Source: JBDSSS01 sp963764195 (lineage in GTDB: Bacteria > Actinomycetota > Actinomycetes > Actinomycetales > Dermatophilaceae). Taken from it: a stretch of 64,000 bases of DNA. Of this stretch, positions 1 through 8,854 are shown in pieces. The stretch is taken from the NCBI GenBank assembly GCA_963764195.1, contig CAVXRG010000010.1, positions 496,001 through 560,000 of the forward strand, given 5' to 3'. Position numbers and translations under genes: made by a program. Each line of letters opens with the position of its first letter. Positions within the stretch are counted from its first letter, which is position 1. Under the pieces are notes generated by a model that was not told the origin of the DNA, did no database searches, and saw only the letters and a list, made by a program, of their open reading frames with translations.

Positions 1-1213
1 CGTCCCGGCCGACCTCGACGACCTCGTCGCGAGGGCGACAGCGGTCGAGCCCGACGACCGCTTCGAGTCGGTCGCGGACTTCATCACGACCCTGCGCGCG
101 GTCCGTCGCGGCCTGACCCCGGGCGAGCTCGACCGAAGGGGCGCGGCACCGGCTGCGGACGGTGCCTCGTCGCGTGCCGCCGAGCCCACCCGCGCCAGCA
201 CCCCCCGGCAGGGCGAGCTGCCATCCGAGCTGCCGCCCGTCTCCCGACCCGAGCCCAGCCGGGCCCGGCCCGAGCTCAGCCACACCACGGCGATGCCCGT
301 CCGCCAGGCCGCCGCGACCCCGAAGCGGCGCCGCCGGTGGCCCTGGTGGATCGCGGCCCTGCTCGCCGTGCTCGCGGTCGGTGGCGCCGGCTGGTGGTTC
401 ACCGACGGACCCGGCGGCACGACCGTCGTCCCCTCGGTCGTCGGCCAGTCGCTCGACCAGGCCGTGGCGGCCCTCGACACCGCCACGCTCCGGTCCGACT
501 CGAGCGAGGCGTTCTCCGAGGACGTCGCCAAGGGACGCGTCATCGACGTCGACCCGGTCGCCGGCACCGAGCTGTCCAAGCAGTCGAGCATCAACGTCCT
601 CGTCTCCAAGGGCCCCGAGCGCTACCAGGTCCCCAAGCTCGTCGGCACGAAGGCGACGAGTGCCCCCGCCGCGCTCGCGAAAGTCAACCTCAAGCCCGGC
701 CCGACGACCACCGCCTACGACGAGTCGGTCAAGGCGGGGCTCGTCATCTCCCAGGACCCCGCGCCCGGCACCTCGGTGCGCCGGGACGTCGCCGTCTCCG
801 TCGTCGTCTCCAAGGGGCGCGAGCCGATCACCGTGCCCACCGTCACCGGTTCGACGGCCGCCGCAGCCGAGTCCGCCGTGACCGACGCCGGCCTGACCTA
901 CCGCCGAGCCGACGACGTCAACAGCGACACCGTGCCGGCCGGACGTGTCGTGTCCCAGACCCCCTCGACGGGCACCCTCTTCAAGGGCGACCGGATCACG
1001 GTCGTCGTGTCGAAGGGCCCGGTCATGGTGACGGTGCCGGAGGTCGTCGGGATGCCGGTGGCCAAGGCGGAGGCGGCGCTCACGGCCGCCGGGCTCAAGG
1101 TCGAGAAGACCTACCCCTTCGGCGACCTCTTCGAAAAACTCGTCCGGGTCCAGAGCATCGACAGCGGAACGTCCGTCCGCAAGGGCAGCACGATCCGCCT
1201 CACGATCGTCTGA
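1..1213 (+). CDS. pknB: Ser/Thr protein kinase with four PASTA domains (C-terminal part)
   Basis: The gene is cut by the left edge; the frame is open from base 2. The first ~40 residues look like the end of a Hanks-type kinase C-lobe (an LVARATAVEPDDRFES segment). A Pro/Arg-rich juxtamembrane linker follows, then a basic stretch and one membrane segment (WWIAALLAVLAVGGAGWWF, near bases 345-405). Outside are four PASTA repeats, each beginning with a VPxVVG-like motif and the first three ending in VSKG. This is the PknB/StkP architecture: extracellular PASTA domains sense muropeptides or lipid II and the kinase controls growth and cell-wall synthesis. The catalytic domain is outside the window, so activity cannot be judged. 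It ends 6 bases before the DMT permease, suggesting co-transcription. Confidence 0.93.
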   Translation, partial: VPADLDDLVARATAVEPDDRFESVADFITTLRAVRRGLTPGELDRRGAAPAADGASSRAAEPTRASTPRQGELPSELPPVSRPEPSRARPELSHTTAMPVRQAAATPKRRRRWPWWIAALLAVLAVGGAGWWFTDGPGGTTVVPSVVGQSLDQAVAALDTATLRSDSSEAFSEDVAKGRVIDVDPVAGTELSKQSSINVLVSKGPERYQVPKLVGTKATSAPAALAKVNLKPGPTTTAYDESVKAGLVISQDPAPGTSVRRDVAVSVVVSKGREPITVPTVTGSTAAAAESAVTDAGLTYRRADDVNSDTVPAGRVVSQTPSTGTLFKGDRITVVVSKGPVMVTVPEVVGMPVAKAEAALTAAGLKVEKTYPFGDLFEKLVRVQSIDSGTSVRKGSTIRLTIV

Positions 1214-1219
1214 GCCGAC

Positions 1220-2119
1220 ATGCACGACTCGGCGCGCGCGCGCCTCGCCACGATCCTGCTCGTCGGCCTCACCGCCGTGTGGGGCTCGACGTTCTTCCTC
1301 ATCCGTGACCTGCTCGAGCACCTCCCTGCGGTCGACTTCCTCGCCGTGCGCTTCTCGCTCTCCGCGGTCGTCATGGTGGTGATCTTCTGGCGGCCGCTGC
1401 GGGCGCTGAGTCGCCGCGAGGTCCTCATCGGGGCCGGGCTCGGCGGACTCTACGGACTCGCGCAGATCCTCCAGACCCAGGGCCTGGCCACGACGCCCGC
1501 CTCCGTCTCGGGCTTCATCACGGGCACCTACGTCGTGCTCACGCCCGTCTTCACCGCGCTCATCCTGCGCGAGCGGGTCCCCGGGTCGACGTGGGCCGCG
1601 GTGGGCCTCGCGACGACCGGGCTCGCCCTGCTCGCCCTCAACGGCTTCACCGTCGGTGTCGGTGAGGCGATCACCCTGCTCGCCGCCGCGCTCTACGCCC
1701 TGCACATCGTCGGTCTCGGCCGCTACAGCGCCACCTCGATCGCCACCGGCCTATCGGTCGTCCAGATGGTCGTCATCGCCGTCGTCTGCGTCATCGGCGC
1801 CCTCCCGGGCGGGATCCAGCTGCCCGACACCCCCGGCCGCTGGGCGTCGGTCCTCTACATGGTCGTCTTCGCGAGCATCCTCGCGATCTGGGTGCAGACC
1901 TGGGCCCAGGCCCACATGTCGGGGACCCGTGCCGCGATCGTCATGACGCTGGAGCCCGTCTTCGCCGCCTTCTTCGCCGTGAGCCTCGGCGGCGAGGCGG
2001 CCACGTGGCGGATGCTCGTCGGCGGAGGTCTCGTGCTCACCGCGATGTATGCCGTGGAGCTGCTCGCGCACCGCCGCCCCGACGAGCTCCCCGCGGAGGC
2101 CCTCCACCACGAGGTGTGA
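1220..2119 (+). CDS. EamA/DMT-family transporter
   Basis: A 299-residue polytopic protein with about ten hydrophobic segments in two internally similar halves, typical of drug/metabolite transporters with two EamA domains. Recognisable pieces are the N-terminal TAVWGSTFF segment and a TLEPVFAAFFAV segment in the second half, both common in EamA proteins. The substrate cannot be read from sequence; the family exports amino acids, metabolites or drugs. The ATG at 1220 lies just after the PASTA kinase stop, so it probably shares that transcript. Confidence 0.9.
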   Translation: MHDSARARLATILLVGLTAVWGSTFFLIRDLLEHLPAVDFLAVRFSLSAVVMVVIFWRPLRALSRREVLIGAGLGGLYGLAQILQTQGLATTPASVSGFITGTYVVLTPVFTALILRERVPGSTWAAVGLATTGLALLALNGFTVGVGEAITLLAAALYALHIVGLGRYSATSIATGLSVVQMVVIAVVCVIGALPGGIQLPDTPGRWASVLYMVVFASILAIWVQTWAQAHMSGTRAAIVMTLEPVFAAFFAVSLGGEAATWRMLVGGGLVLTAMYAVELLAHRRPDELPAEALHHEV

Positions 2120-2192
2120 GGATCACCCTCACCTAGGCTGGGGCCAAACCCCCTTCACGACAGCGCCGTTCGACGACAGCCCAGGAGCTCCC

Positions 2193-2261
2193 GTGCCACG
2201 CAACGTCACCGTCAGCCCGACCGACCACGCCGCCCCGGCCTCCCCCGAGGGTTCGCGATGA
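2193..2261 (+). CDS. possible 22-residue coupled leader ORF
   Basis: A GTG at 2193 follows a GGAG-like ribosome site (CCAGGAGCTCCC) and opens a 22-codon frame. Its TGA overlaps the ATG of the oxidoreductase in an ATGA arrangement. A TAGGCT hexamer near 2134 could be its -10 element. It may be a translated leader that couples ribosomes into the next gene, or only an accidental open stretch. No homology is recognised. Confidence 0.25.
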   Translation: MPRNVTVSPTDHAAPASPEGSR

Positions 2262-3340
2262 CGGGCCCGGCGCGGATCGGCGTCGTCGGGACGGGGTGGC
2301 GGGCCGAGTTCTTCCTCAGGCTCGCCGCGATGCTGCCCGACCAGCTCACCCTCGTCGGAGTCACGACCCGCCGGCCCGAGGCCGCCGCGGAGGTGAGCCG
2401 CCGCTGGGGGGTGCCGACCTATCCGACGGCTACCGAGCTCGTCCGGGCGCAGAGCCCCGACCTCGCCCTCAGCGTGGTCACCCCGGACGCGAACGCCGAG
2501 GTCGTCACCGACCTCGTCGGGGCCGGGGCGAAGGTCCTCTGCGAGACGCCGCCGGCCCCGGACGCGACCGGGATGCACCGCCTCTGGGAGGCCGTCGGGC
2601 ACCGCGACGCCGTCCAGGTCGCCGAGCAGTACCTCCTGCTCCCCGGCCACGCGGCGCGACTGGAGCTCGTGCGCCGGGGAGCGATCGGCGAGGTCAGCTC
2701 GGTCCACGTGTCGTCCACCCACGGCTACCACGCCGTGTCGATGATGCGCGGGCTGCTCGACGCCGGCGACGGCCCGGCCACGGTGTCAGCCGTGCGGCAT
2801 ACCGGTCCGCTCGTCGACCCCCTCACCCGGGACGGCTGGACCGACGACGACACGGCGAAGCCGGCCGGCACCGTTCTCGCGACCATCGACTTCGGGGACG
2901 GCCGCAGCGGTCTCTACGACTTCACCGACAACCAGTGGCACAACCAGCTGCGGCTGCGTCGGATCCTCGTCCGCGGCAGCCACGGTGAGATCTGCGACAA
3001 CGACGTCGTCCGCCTCACCGCCCCGCGCACCATCCTCCGCTCGCGCCTCGTGCGCTCCCAGCTCGGGCAGGACCTCAACCTCGACGGCCACGACACCGAG
3101 CACGTCAGCTTCGACGGGCAGGTGCTATGGCGCAACCCGTTCCTCGGCCTGCGGCTGATGGACGAGGAGATCGCCATCGGGGCGATCCTCACGGCTGCCG
3201 CGGCCTGGGCTCGCGACGAGGGGCCCGCGCCCTACCCGCTCGCCCGCGGCTGCCAGGACCACCTCGTCGGCCTCGCCATCGACGAGGCGGTTCGGACGGG
3301 AGCGAGGGTGCGCACCGATCCCGGGCCCTGGGCCCGCTGA
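2258..3340 (+). CDS. Gfo/Idh/MocA-family oxidoreductase
   Basis: A 360-residue protein. The N-terminal Rossmann strand and loop (IGVVGTGWRAEFF) binds NAD(P), followed by the typical VTTRRPEAAAEVSRRWG second strand. The family's EKP motif is replaced here by CETPPAP (about residue 93), so the usual catalytic Lys is absent at that place. The C-terminal half has the alpha/beta sheet domain of the family (GTVLATIDFGDGRSGLYDF). Family members oxidise or epimerise sugars and polyols; the substrate here is unknown. The start overlaps the stop of a possible leader ORF. Confidence 0.85.
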   Translation: MTGPARIGVVGTGWRAEFFLRLAAMLPDQLTLVGVTTRRPEAAAEVSRRWGVPTYPTATELVRAQSPDLALSVVTPDANAEVVTDLVGAGAKVLCETPPAPDATGMHRLWEAVGHRDAVQVAEQYLLLPGHAARLELVRRGAIGEVSSVHVSSTHGYHAVSMMRGLLDAGDGPATVSAVRHTGPLVDPLTRDGWTDDDTAKPAGTVLATIDFGDGRSGLYDFTDNQWHNQLRLRRILVRGSHGEICDNDVVRLTAPRTILRSRLVRSQLGQDLNLDGHDTEHVSFDGQVLWRNPFLGLRLMDEEIAIGAILTAAAAWARDEGPAPYPLARGCQDHLVGLAIDEAVRTGARVRTDPGPWAR

Positions 3341-3422
3341 CGACCGGTCCAACGCGTGGCAGCATCAGGGGCATGAGTCCGGCATGAGTCCGGCGTGAGT
3401 CCGGCCCGAATCCTGAGCCGGC

Positions 3423-3570
3423 ATGAGTCGGCAGGGCGAGGTCTGCACCCACGGCCACAGCGACGCCGTGCTGCGGTCCCACCGGTGGCGGACGGCCGGG
3501 CTCGAGGTCGTCAGCTCCGGTGCCGGCGTCTCGTGCTTCTCCTCCCCGGAGGACGTCGCGTGGTGCTCAG
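3423..3570 (+). pseudogene. remnant of a SAM-dependent methyltransferase with internal deletion
   Basis: The frame starts MSRQGEVCTHGHSDAVLRSH and continues to WRTA, close to what I recall as the N-terminus of an actinobacterial class I methyltransferase family (THGH...VLRSHRWRTAxNSAAYLL). The next residue should enter the SAM-binding domain. Instead it jumps to GLEVVSSGAGVSCFSSPEDV, which resembles the C-terminal part of the same family, and runs into the 3' end of the opposite gene. The whole SAM-binding core is missing, so no function is expected. Just upstream (3372-3402) is a short direct repeat, ATGAGTCCGGC x3. Confidence 0.6.
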
Positions 3571-4631
3571 GCGGGGCCCGGGCCCGCCGTGAGCAGGTCG
3601 GTGAGCACGTCGATCGCGTGGTCCGTCGCGGCGTCGTCCACGTCGAGGTGCCAGACGAGGCGCACCCCCCGGGGGCTCACGGCATACGACCGCACCCCGC
3701 GCGCGAGAGCAGCGGCGACGAAGTCGCCGGACGCCCACCCGGCGGCCGCGACGTCGACGACGAGGATGTTGGTCTCGACCGCCGCGAGGTCGAGCACGCC
3801 GGGAGCGGCCTCGGCCAGGGCCGTCGCGGCGCGGCGGGCCCGGTCGTGGTCGTCGGCGAGACGCTCGACGTGGTGGTCGAGAGCCCAGAGTCCGGCTGCG
3901 GCGAGGATCCCGGCCTGGCGCATCCCACCCCCGAAGCGCTTGCGCCAGATCCGGCTCTCGGCCATCATCGCGGCCGATCCGAGGAGCACGCTGCCGACCG
4001 GCGCGCCCAGGCCCTTGCTCAGGCACACCGAGACGGTGTCGAACTCCCGGCCGTAGTCGCGCAGGGCCACCCCGGTCGCGACGTGCGCGTTCCAGAGCCG
4101 GGCCCCGTCGAGGTGCATGGCGACCCCGCGATCGCGGGTCACCGTGCGCGCCCGGCGGATCTCGTCGAGGGACTGGACGGTGCCGCCGCCGAAGTTGTGC
4201 GTGTTCTCGACGACGACGAGGGCCGTGCCCACCTGGTAGGGACCGGCCCCGGTGATCATCAGCGCCTCCGCGTCGGCGGCGCGGAACCGTCCGCGTTCGG
4301 CGACCCAGGTCCGCGAGGAGATGCCGGAGAAGACGGCGGCCGCGCCGAGCTCGGCCCGCACGACGTGGGCGAGCGAGTCGGAGACGAGCTCGTCACCCGC
4401 CTTGGCGTGCAACCGCAGACAGAGCTGGTTGGCCATCGAACCCGACGGCGCGAAGAGGGCGTCCTCGTGACCGAGCAGGTCGGCGACGCGCTCCTCGAGG
4501 GCGCGCAGCGTCGGGTCCTCGCCGAAGACGTCGTCACCGACCTCCGCCGAGGCCATCGCGGCCCGCATCCCGTCCGTCGGGCGGGTGAGCGTGTCGCTGA
4601 GCAGGTCGGCGCGGACGGCCGGGGCCGCCAT
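3567..4631 (-). CDS. low-specificity L-threonine aldolase (PLP, fold type I)
   Basis: A 354-residue protein of the GLY1/LtaE family, which cleaves L-threonine or L-allo-threonine to glycine and acetaldehyde. It starts with the family-typical DLLSDTLTRPTDGMRAAM and EVGDDVFGEDPT motifs. The PLP-binding lysine lies in SVCLSKGLGAPVGS. The length matches the family. Its ATG is one base from the stop of the upstream DAHP synthase gene, so both are probably on one leftward transcript. Its 3' end abuts the methyltransferase remnant. Confidence 0.92.
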   Translation of the reverse strand: MAAPAVRADLLSDTLTRPTDGMRAAMASAEVGDDVFGEDPTLRALEERVADLLGHEDALFAPSGSMANQLCLRLHAKAGDELVSDSLAHVVRAELGAAAVFSGISSRTWVAERGRFRAADAEALMITGAGPYQVGTALVVVENTHNFGGGTVQSLDEIRRARTVTRDRGVAMHLDGARLWNAHVATGVALRDYGREFDTVSVCLSKGLGAPVGSVLLGSAAMMAESRIWRKRFGGGMRQAGILAAAGLWALDHHVERLADDHDRARRAATALAEAAPGVLDLAAVETNILVVDVAAAGWASGDFVAAALARGVRSYAVSPRGVRLVWHLDVDDAATDHAIDVLTDLLTAGPGPA

Positions 4632-4632
4632 C

Positions 4633-6030
4633 TCAGGCCTGCCCGAGCATCTCGGCGACGAGGAACGCCAGCTCGAGCGACTGCTGGTGGTTCAGGCGCG
4701 GGTCGCAGACCGACTCATAGCGCTTCTCGAGGTCGGAGTCGATGATCTTCTCCGCACCGCCGAGGCACTCGGTCACGTCGTTGCCGGTCAGCTCGACGTG
4801 GATCCCGCCGGGGACGGTGCCGAGGCTGCGGTGCACCTCGAAGAAGCCCCGGACCTCCTCGACGATGTCCTCGAAGTCGCGCGTCTTGTAGCCGGACGGG
4901 GACTCGAAGGTGTTGCCGTGCATCGGGTCGCAGATCCAGGTGACGACCGCGCCCGAGGCGGTGACCTTGTCGACGAGGGCCGGCAGGGCGTCACGGATCG
5001 TGCCGGCCCCCATCCGGGTGATGAAGGTGAGCCGGCCGGGGGTGCGCACCGGGTCGACCGTGTCGATGAGGCGCAGCACCTCGTCGATGTCGGCCTTGGG
5101 ACCGAGCTTGACCCCGATCGGGTTGCTGATTCGCGAGACGAAGTCGATGTGGGCCCCGTCGAGCTGACGGGTCCGCTCGCCGACCCAGACGAAGTGGCCC
5201 GACGTGTCGTAGAGACGGCCGGTGCGTGAGTCGATCCGGGTGAGCGGACGCTCGTAGTCGAGCAGCAGCGCCTCGTGGGCGGCGAAGAACTCGACGGTGC
5301 GCATCGCGTCGAAGTCCGCGCCGCAGGCGGCCATGAAACGCATCGCCTTGTCGATGTCCTTGGCGATCTTCTCGTAGCGCTGGTTGGCCGCGTTGGCGAC
5401 GAAGCCGCGGTTCCAGTCGTGCACGTGGCGCAGGTCGGCGAAGCCGCCCGTCGTGAAGGCACGGACGAGGTTGAGCGTCGCGGTGCTGGCGTGGTAACCC
5501 CGGACGAGCCGGTCCGGGTCGGGCTGGCGGGCCGTCTCGTGGAAGGCGAAGTCGTTGACCATGTCGCCGCGGAAGGCCGGCAGCGTCACGCCCTCACGGG
5601 TCTCGACGGTCGAGCTGCGCGGCTTGGCGTACTGGCCGGCCATCCGGCCGACCTTGACGACGGGCACGGACGCGCCGTAGGTGAGAACGGCCGCCATCTG
5701 GAGGATCGTCTTGACCCGGTCGCGGATGTTGTCGGCCGTCGCGGACGCGAAGGTCTCGGCACAGTCGCCGCCCTGGAGGACGAACGCCTCGCCGATCGCG
5801 GCGGAGGCCATCCGGTCGCGCAGGATGTCGCACTCCCCGGCGAAGACGAGCGGCGGGTAGGACGCGAGCGTCTCGACCGCCGCGGCCAGGGCCGCGGTGT
5901 CGGGCCAGCTCGGCTGCTGGGCGGCGTCGAGCTCCGCGGCGGCCGCGGTGAGCGCGGCGAGGGCCGTCGACCCCGCGAGGTGGTCGACGGGGTCGGGCCC
6001 GACATCGGAAGTGGCGGTCCTCGTGTTCAC
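4633..6030 (-). CDS. aroG: class II 3-deoxy-7-phosphoheptulonate (DAHP) synthase
   Basis: First enzyme of the shikimate pathway, condensing PEP and erythrose 4-phosphate. The protein is of the plant/actinobacterial class II type. Visible motifs are VFAGECD, FVLQGGDCAETF (metal-binding Cys), VGRMAGQYAKPRS, a WNRGF segment, SHFVWVGERTRQ-like GHFVWVGERTRQ, and CDPMHGNTFES. I choose the GTG at 6030 (next residues NTRTATSD). A TACGCT hexamer six bases upstream would make this a leaderless transcript; an ATG at 6078 and a GTG at 6033 are alternatives. Threonine aldolase follows with one base between. Confidence 0.95.
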   Translation of the reverse strand: MNTRTATSDVGPDPVDHLAGSTALAALTAAAAELDAAQQPSWPDTAALAAAVETLASYPPLVFAGECDILRDRMASAAIGEAFVLQGGDCAETFASATADNIRDRVKTILQMAAVLTYGASVPVVKVGRMAGQYAKPRSSTVETREGVTLPAFRGDMVNDFAFHETARQPDPDRLVRGYHASTATLNLVRAFTTGGFADLRHVHDWNRGFVANAANQRYEKIAKDIDKAMRFMAACGADFDAMRTVEFFAAHEALLLDYERPLTRIDSRTGRLYDTSGHFVWVGERTRQLDGAHIDFVSRISNPIGVKLGPKADIDEVLRLIDTVDPVRTPGRLTFITRMGAGTIRDALPALVDKVTASGAVVTWICDPMHGNTFESPSGYKTRDFEDIVEEVRGFFEVHRSLGTVPGGIHVELTGNDVTECLGGAEKIIDSDLEKRYESVCDPRLNHQQSLELAFLVAEMLGQA

Positions 6031-6108
6031 CACGACAGCGTAGGCCCCGCCTCGGCACCCCCCTGACCGGGTCCGCATCCCGAACAGGCCCGCGACGACC
6101 CGTCCGGG

Positions 6109-6822
6109 TCAGCCGTCGCAGCGGTCCGCGGGGTCGATCCCCCGGTCGATCGCGAAGCGCACCAGCTCGACCCGGTTGTGCAGGTGGAGCTTGCCGAGGA
6201 TGCGCTGCACGTGGTTCTGCACCGTCCGGTGGGAGAGGAACAGGGCGGCCGCGATCTGCTTGTAGCCCATGCCCGTCGCGACGTACCTGAGGACCTCGGT
6301 CTCGCGACCCGTCAGCTCCGGGACCTCCCGCTCCCCTCCCGCGGACCGGACCCGACGGAACTCGCCGAGCACGAGGCCGGCCAGTCCCGGCGTGAAGACC
6401 GGCTCTCCCGCGGCCGTCGAGCGCACGGCCGCGAGGAACTCCTCCCGACCGGCTGACTTCACGAGGTAGCCGAGGGCCCCGGCCTTGATGGCGTCGAGGA
6501 CGTCCTGGTGGTCACCGCTCGCGGACAGGATGAGCACCCGTGACGGCACGTCGGCGGCGGCGAGGGCCGCACACACCTGGGCCCCCGTGAGCTGGGGCAG
6601 GTGCAGGTCGAGGACGAGCACGTCGGGCCGGGTGGCCCGGGTGCGGGCCACCGCGGCCGGCCCGTCGGCCGCGGTACCGACCACCTCGAATCCCGCCTCG
6701 GCGAGGTCGCGCGCGACCGCGTCGCGCCACATCGGGTGGTCGTCGGCGACCAGCACCCGGGTCGGCGCCGCTCCGGCCGACTGCGTCCCGGTTTCCGTGG
6801 GAGCGGCGGGGCGGCCCGTCAC
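6109..6822 (-). CDS. LuxR/NarL-family response regulator
   Basis: A 237-residue two-component regulator. The N-terminal receiver has the acidic pair VLVADDHP and the phospho-acceptor Asp in VLVLDLHLPQ, with the switch Lys in YLVKSAG. The C-terminal LuxR helix-turn-helix is complete (LTGRETEVLRYVATGM, IAAALFLSHRTVQNHV). It overlaps the upstream kinase gene by 4 bases, so it is its partner. In Streptomyces the analogous pair sits in the same neighbourhood next to DAHP synthase; the signal is not known to me. Confidence 0.93.
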   Translation of the reverse strand: MTGRPAAPTETGTQSAGAAPTRVLVADDHPMWRDAVARDLAEAGFEVVGTAADGPAAVARTRATRPDVLVLDLHLPQLTGAQVCAALAAADVPSRVLILSASGDHQDVLDAIKAGALGYLVKSAGREEFLAAVRSTAAGEPVFTPGLAGLVLGEFRRVRSAGGEREVPELTGRETEVLRYVATGMGYKQIAAALFLSHRTVQNHVQRILGKLHLHNRVELVRFAIDRGIDPADRCDG

Positions 6823-7994
6823 CGGCGGGTCACCGGCATGCGGAGCTCGACCGTGGTGCCCCCGGCCGGGCCGGCCGTCACCGATGCGGATCCGCCAAGG
6901 TCCTGCAACCGACCGCGGATGCTCGAGGCGACCCCGAGCCGGCCCTGCCCGACGGCCTCCGCGAGGCGGCCGGCGGTCACCCCGACCCCGCTGTCGCGGA
7001 CCGTCACCGCCACCTCGTGGCCGTCGTCGTCGATCAGGACCCAGGCTCGCGCCCCGGCTCCGGCGTGCTCGCGCACGTTCTCGAGCGCCGCCTCGACCGC
7101 GGCGGTCAGCTCCTCGCAGACCCGCCGTGGCAGCAGGACCGGCTGCGCGGGGGTGACGAGAGAGACCTCCTCGGTCTCCACGTGACGCAGCCGGGCCCGG
7201 AGGTCAGCGTCCCGGGACAGGACCCCGTCGACCCCGTCGACCCCGTCGGCCCTGTCGAGGTCGGCCCCGCTGACGAGGCTGCGCAGGATCCGCTCCTGCT
7301 CGCCCGCCATCGCCCCGAGCTGCGCGGTCTCACCCCCGACGTCCCTGGCCCGTCGGTGGATGAAGGCGAGGGTCTGCAGCACGCCGTCGTGGACGGTGCG
7401 CGCCAACCGGTCCCGCTCGGCCCGGGCCGCGTCGAGCCGGATGGCCTCGGCGAGCGCGGCATGGCTCGACCGGGCGAGGTCCACGCAGTAGCCCACGCAC
7501 CCGCCGAGGAGCAGCCCGAAGATCGAGTTGCTCACCGTGTTGGCCGTCGGGGTCCCGACCTCGAGGAAGGCGCTGGCCCCCACGGCGGCCCCGGCGGCAA
7601 GCCCTCCCCGCCAGCCGCGGAGGATCGCGAAGCCGACGACGGCCGCCGACGGCCAGATCGACGGCAGGGTGCGAGCGCCCCCGGTGATCACCTCGGCGTC
7701 GTCGACGAGCCGCGTCGAGAGGATGGCCGCGCAGCCGAGGGCGAGCTCGACGGCATACGCCGGGAGGGTGCGCATCGGCCGCACGGTCTGCAGGAGGGTC
7801 CACGCCGCGAGGACTCCGATGACCGCGGCGGCGGCGGCCAGGTGGGCGACCTCGGCGTGCCGGGCCCAGAGCGACCAGCAGGCGTAGGCCAGCGTGAGGC
7901 AGCGGAAGACGTCGACGGCGCGCCAGAGGCCACGCACGACAGCATGGGTGTCGCCGCTCCCGGCCTCGGCTGGCGGGGTCGCCGGGGTGGGCAC
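6819..7994 (-). CDS. macS: MacS-family sensor histidine kinase
   Basis: A 391-residue membrane kinase. Several hydrophobic segments in the first ~165 residues form the MacS membrane sensor. A DHp helix of the HisKA_3 kind carries the phospho-accepting His in RLARTVHDGVLQTLAF. The C-terminal HATPase has DSGVGVTAGRL and a GRLGVASSIRGRL glycine-rich lid. The GTG start at 7994 lies four bases beyond the point where the PlsC frame should end. As read, PlsC overlaps it by about 300 bases because of an apparent frameshift. It is coupled to the downstream response regulator through a 4-base overlap. Confidence 0.88.
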   Translation of the reverse strand: MPTPATPPAEAGSGDTHAVVRGLWRAVDVFRCLTLAYACWSLWARHAEVAHLAAAAAVIGVLAAWTLLQTVRPMRTLPAYAVELALGCAAILSTRLVDDAEVITGGARTLPSIWPSAAVVGFAILRGWRGGLAAGAAVGASAFLEVGTPTANTVSNSIFGLLLGGCVGYCVDLARSSHAALAEAIRLDAARAERDRLARTVHDGVLQTLAFIHRRARDVGGETAQLGAMAGEQERILRSLVSGADLDRADGVDGVDGVLSRDADLRARLRHVETEEVSLVTPAQPVLLPRRVCEELTAAVEAALENVREHAGAGARAWVLIDDDGHEVAVTVRDSGVGVTAGRLAEAVGQGRLGVASSIRGRLQDLGGSASVTAGPAGGTTVELRMPVTRR

Positions 7995-8854
7995 GGCTCA
8001 GGACGCCGCTTCGGCGGCCCCGCCGCCCTCGCCGTCGGCGTCATCGGCCGCGTCATCGCCGCGTCGTCGGTGAGAACCGGCTTGCCCTCGGCTGCATCGA
8101 GGGCCGCCTCGAGCTCCGGCGCCGCGGCCCCCGGCTTCGCGGCCTCCTGCAGCTCGCGCGCCTTGGCGCGGGCCGCTGCGAGGAGTCGGTCCTTCATCGA
8201 GGTCGCGTACATGTCGACGTACTCCTGGCCGGAGAGCACCATCAGCTCGTACATGACCTCGTCGGTGATCGAGCGCAGGACGAAGCGGTCGTCCTCCATC
8301 CCCTCGTAGCGGGAGAAGTCGAGCGGCGTGCCGACCCGGACCCCGATCCGCATGATCCGCGGGATGACCTTGCCGGTGGGCTGGGCCTTGTCGGTGCCGA
8401 TCATCGCGACGGGGATGACCGGGACGCCCGCCTCGAGGGCCATCCGGGCCACGCCGGTGCGCCCGCGGTAGAGGCGGCCGTCGGGCGAGCGGGTCCCCTC
8501 GGGGTAGATGCCGAGCAGGTCGCCGCGGCCGAGGACGCGCAAACCGGAGCTGAGCGCGGCGTTGCTCGCCTTGCCGCCGGAGCGGTCGACGGGCAGCTGG
8601 CCGATCCCCTTGAAGAAGGCGGCGGTGAGCCGGCCCTTGATGCCGCGCCCGGTGAAGTAGTCGCTCTTCGCGAGGAAGGTGACCCGTCGCGAGACGACGA
8701 GCGGCAGGAAGATCGAGTCGGAGAAGGACAGGTGGTTCGAGGCGAAGATCGCCGCGCCCTCCTCGGGGATGTTCTCCTCACCGTCCACCCACGGGCGGAA
8801 CAGCAGCCTGAGGATCGGGCCGAGAACAATCGTCTTCAGAACCCAGTAGAACAA
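7688..8854 (-). CDS. plsC: 1-acyl-sn-glycerol-3-phosphate acyltransferase (PlsC), 3' end frameshifted
   Basis: Acylates lysophosphatidic acid to phosphatidic acid at the membrane. It begins at a TTG (FYWVLKTIVLGPI) after a GGAGG-type site. It has the acyltransferase motif NHLSFSDS (NHxxxxD), and YPEGTRS further on. From about base 8058 the frame reads into proline/serine/arginine nonsense and overlaps the histidine kinase gene to 7688. Adding one G/C pair in the GCGGC-GATGACG stretch would restore an acidic tail (DDAADDADGEGG) and a stop at 7998, just before the kinase start. So either a recent single-base deletion or a sequencing error has extended this ORF. Confidence 0.85.
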   Translation of the reverse strand: MFYWVLKTIVLGPILRLLFRPWVDGEENIPEEGAAIFASNHLSFSDSIFLPLVVSRRVTFLAKSDYFTGRGIKGRLTAAFFKGIGQLPVDRSGGKASNAALSSGLRVLGRGDLLGIYPEGTRSPDGRLYRGRTGVARMALEAGVPVIPVAMIGTDKAQPTGKVIPRIMRIGVRVGTPLDFSRYEGMEDDRFVLRSITDEVMYELMVLSGQEYVDMYATSMKDRLLAAARAKARELQEAAKPGAAAPELEAALDAAEGKPVLTDDAAMTRPMTPTARAAGPPKRRPEPCPPRRPRQPRPGAATPMLSCVASGAPSTSSAASRWPTPAGRSGPGTPRSPTWPPPPRSSESSRRGPSCRPCGRCAPSRRMPSSSPSAARPSSRRGSSTTPR

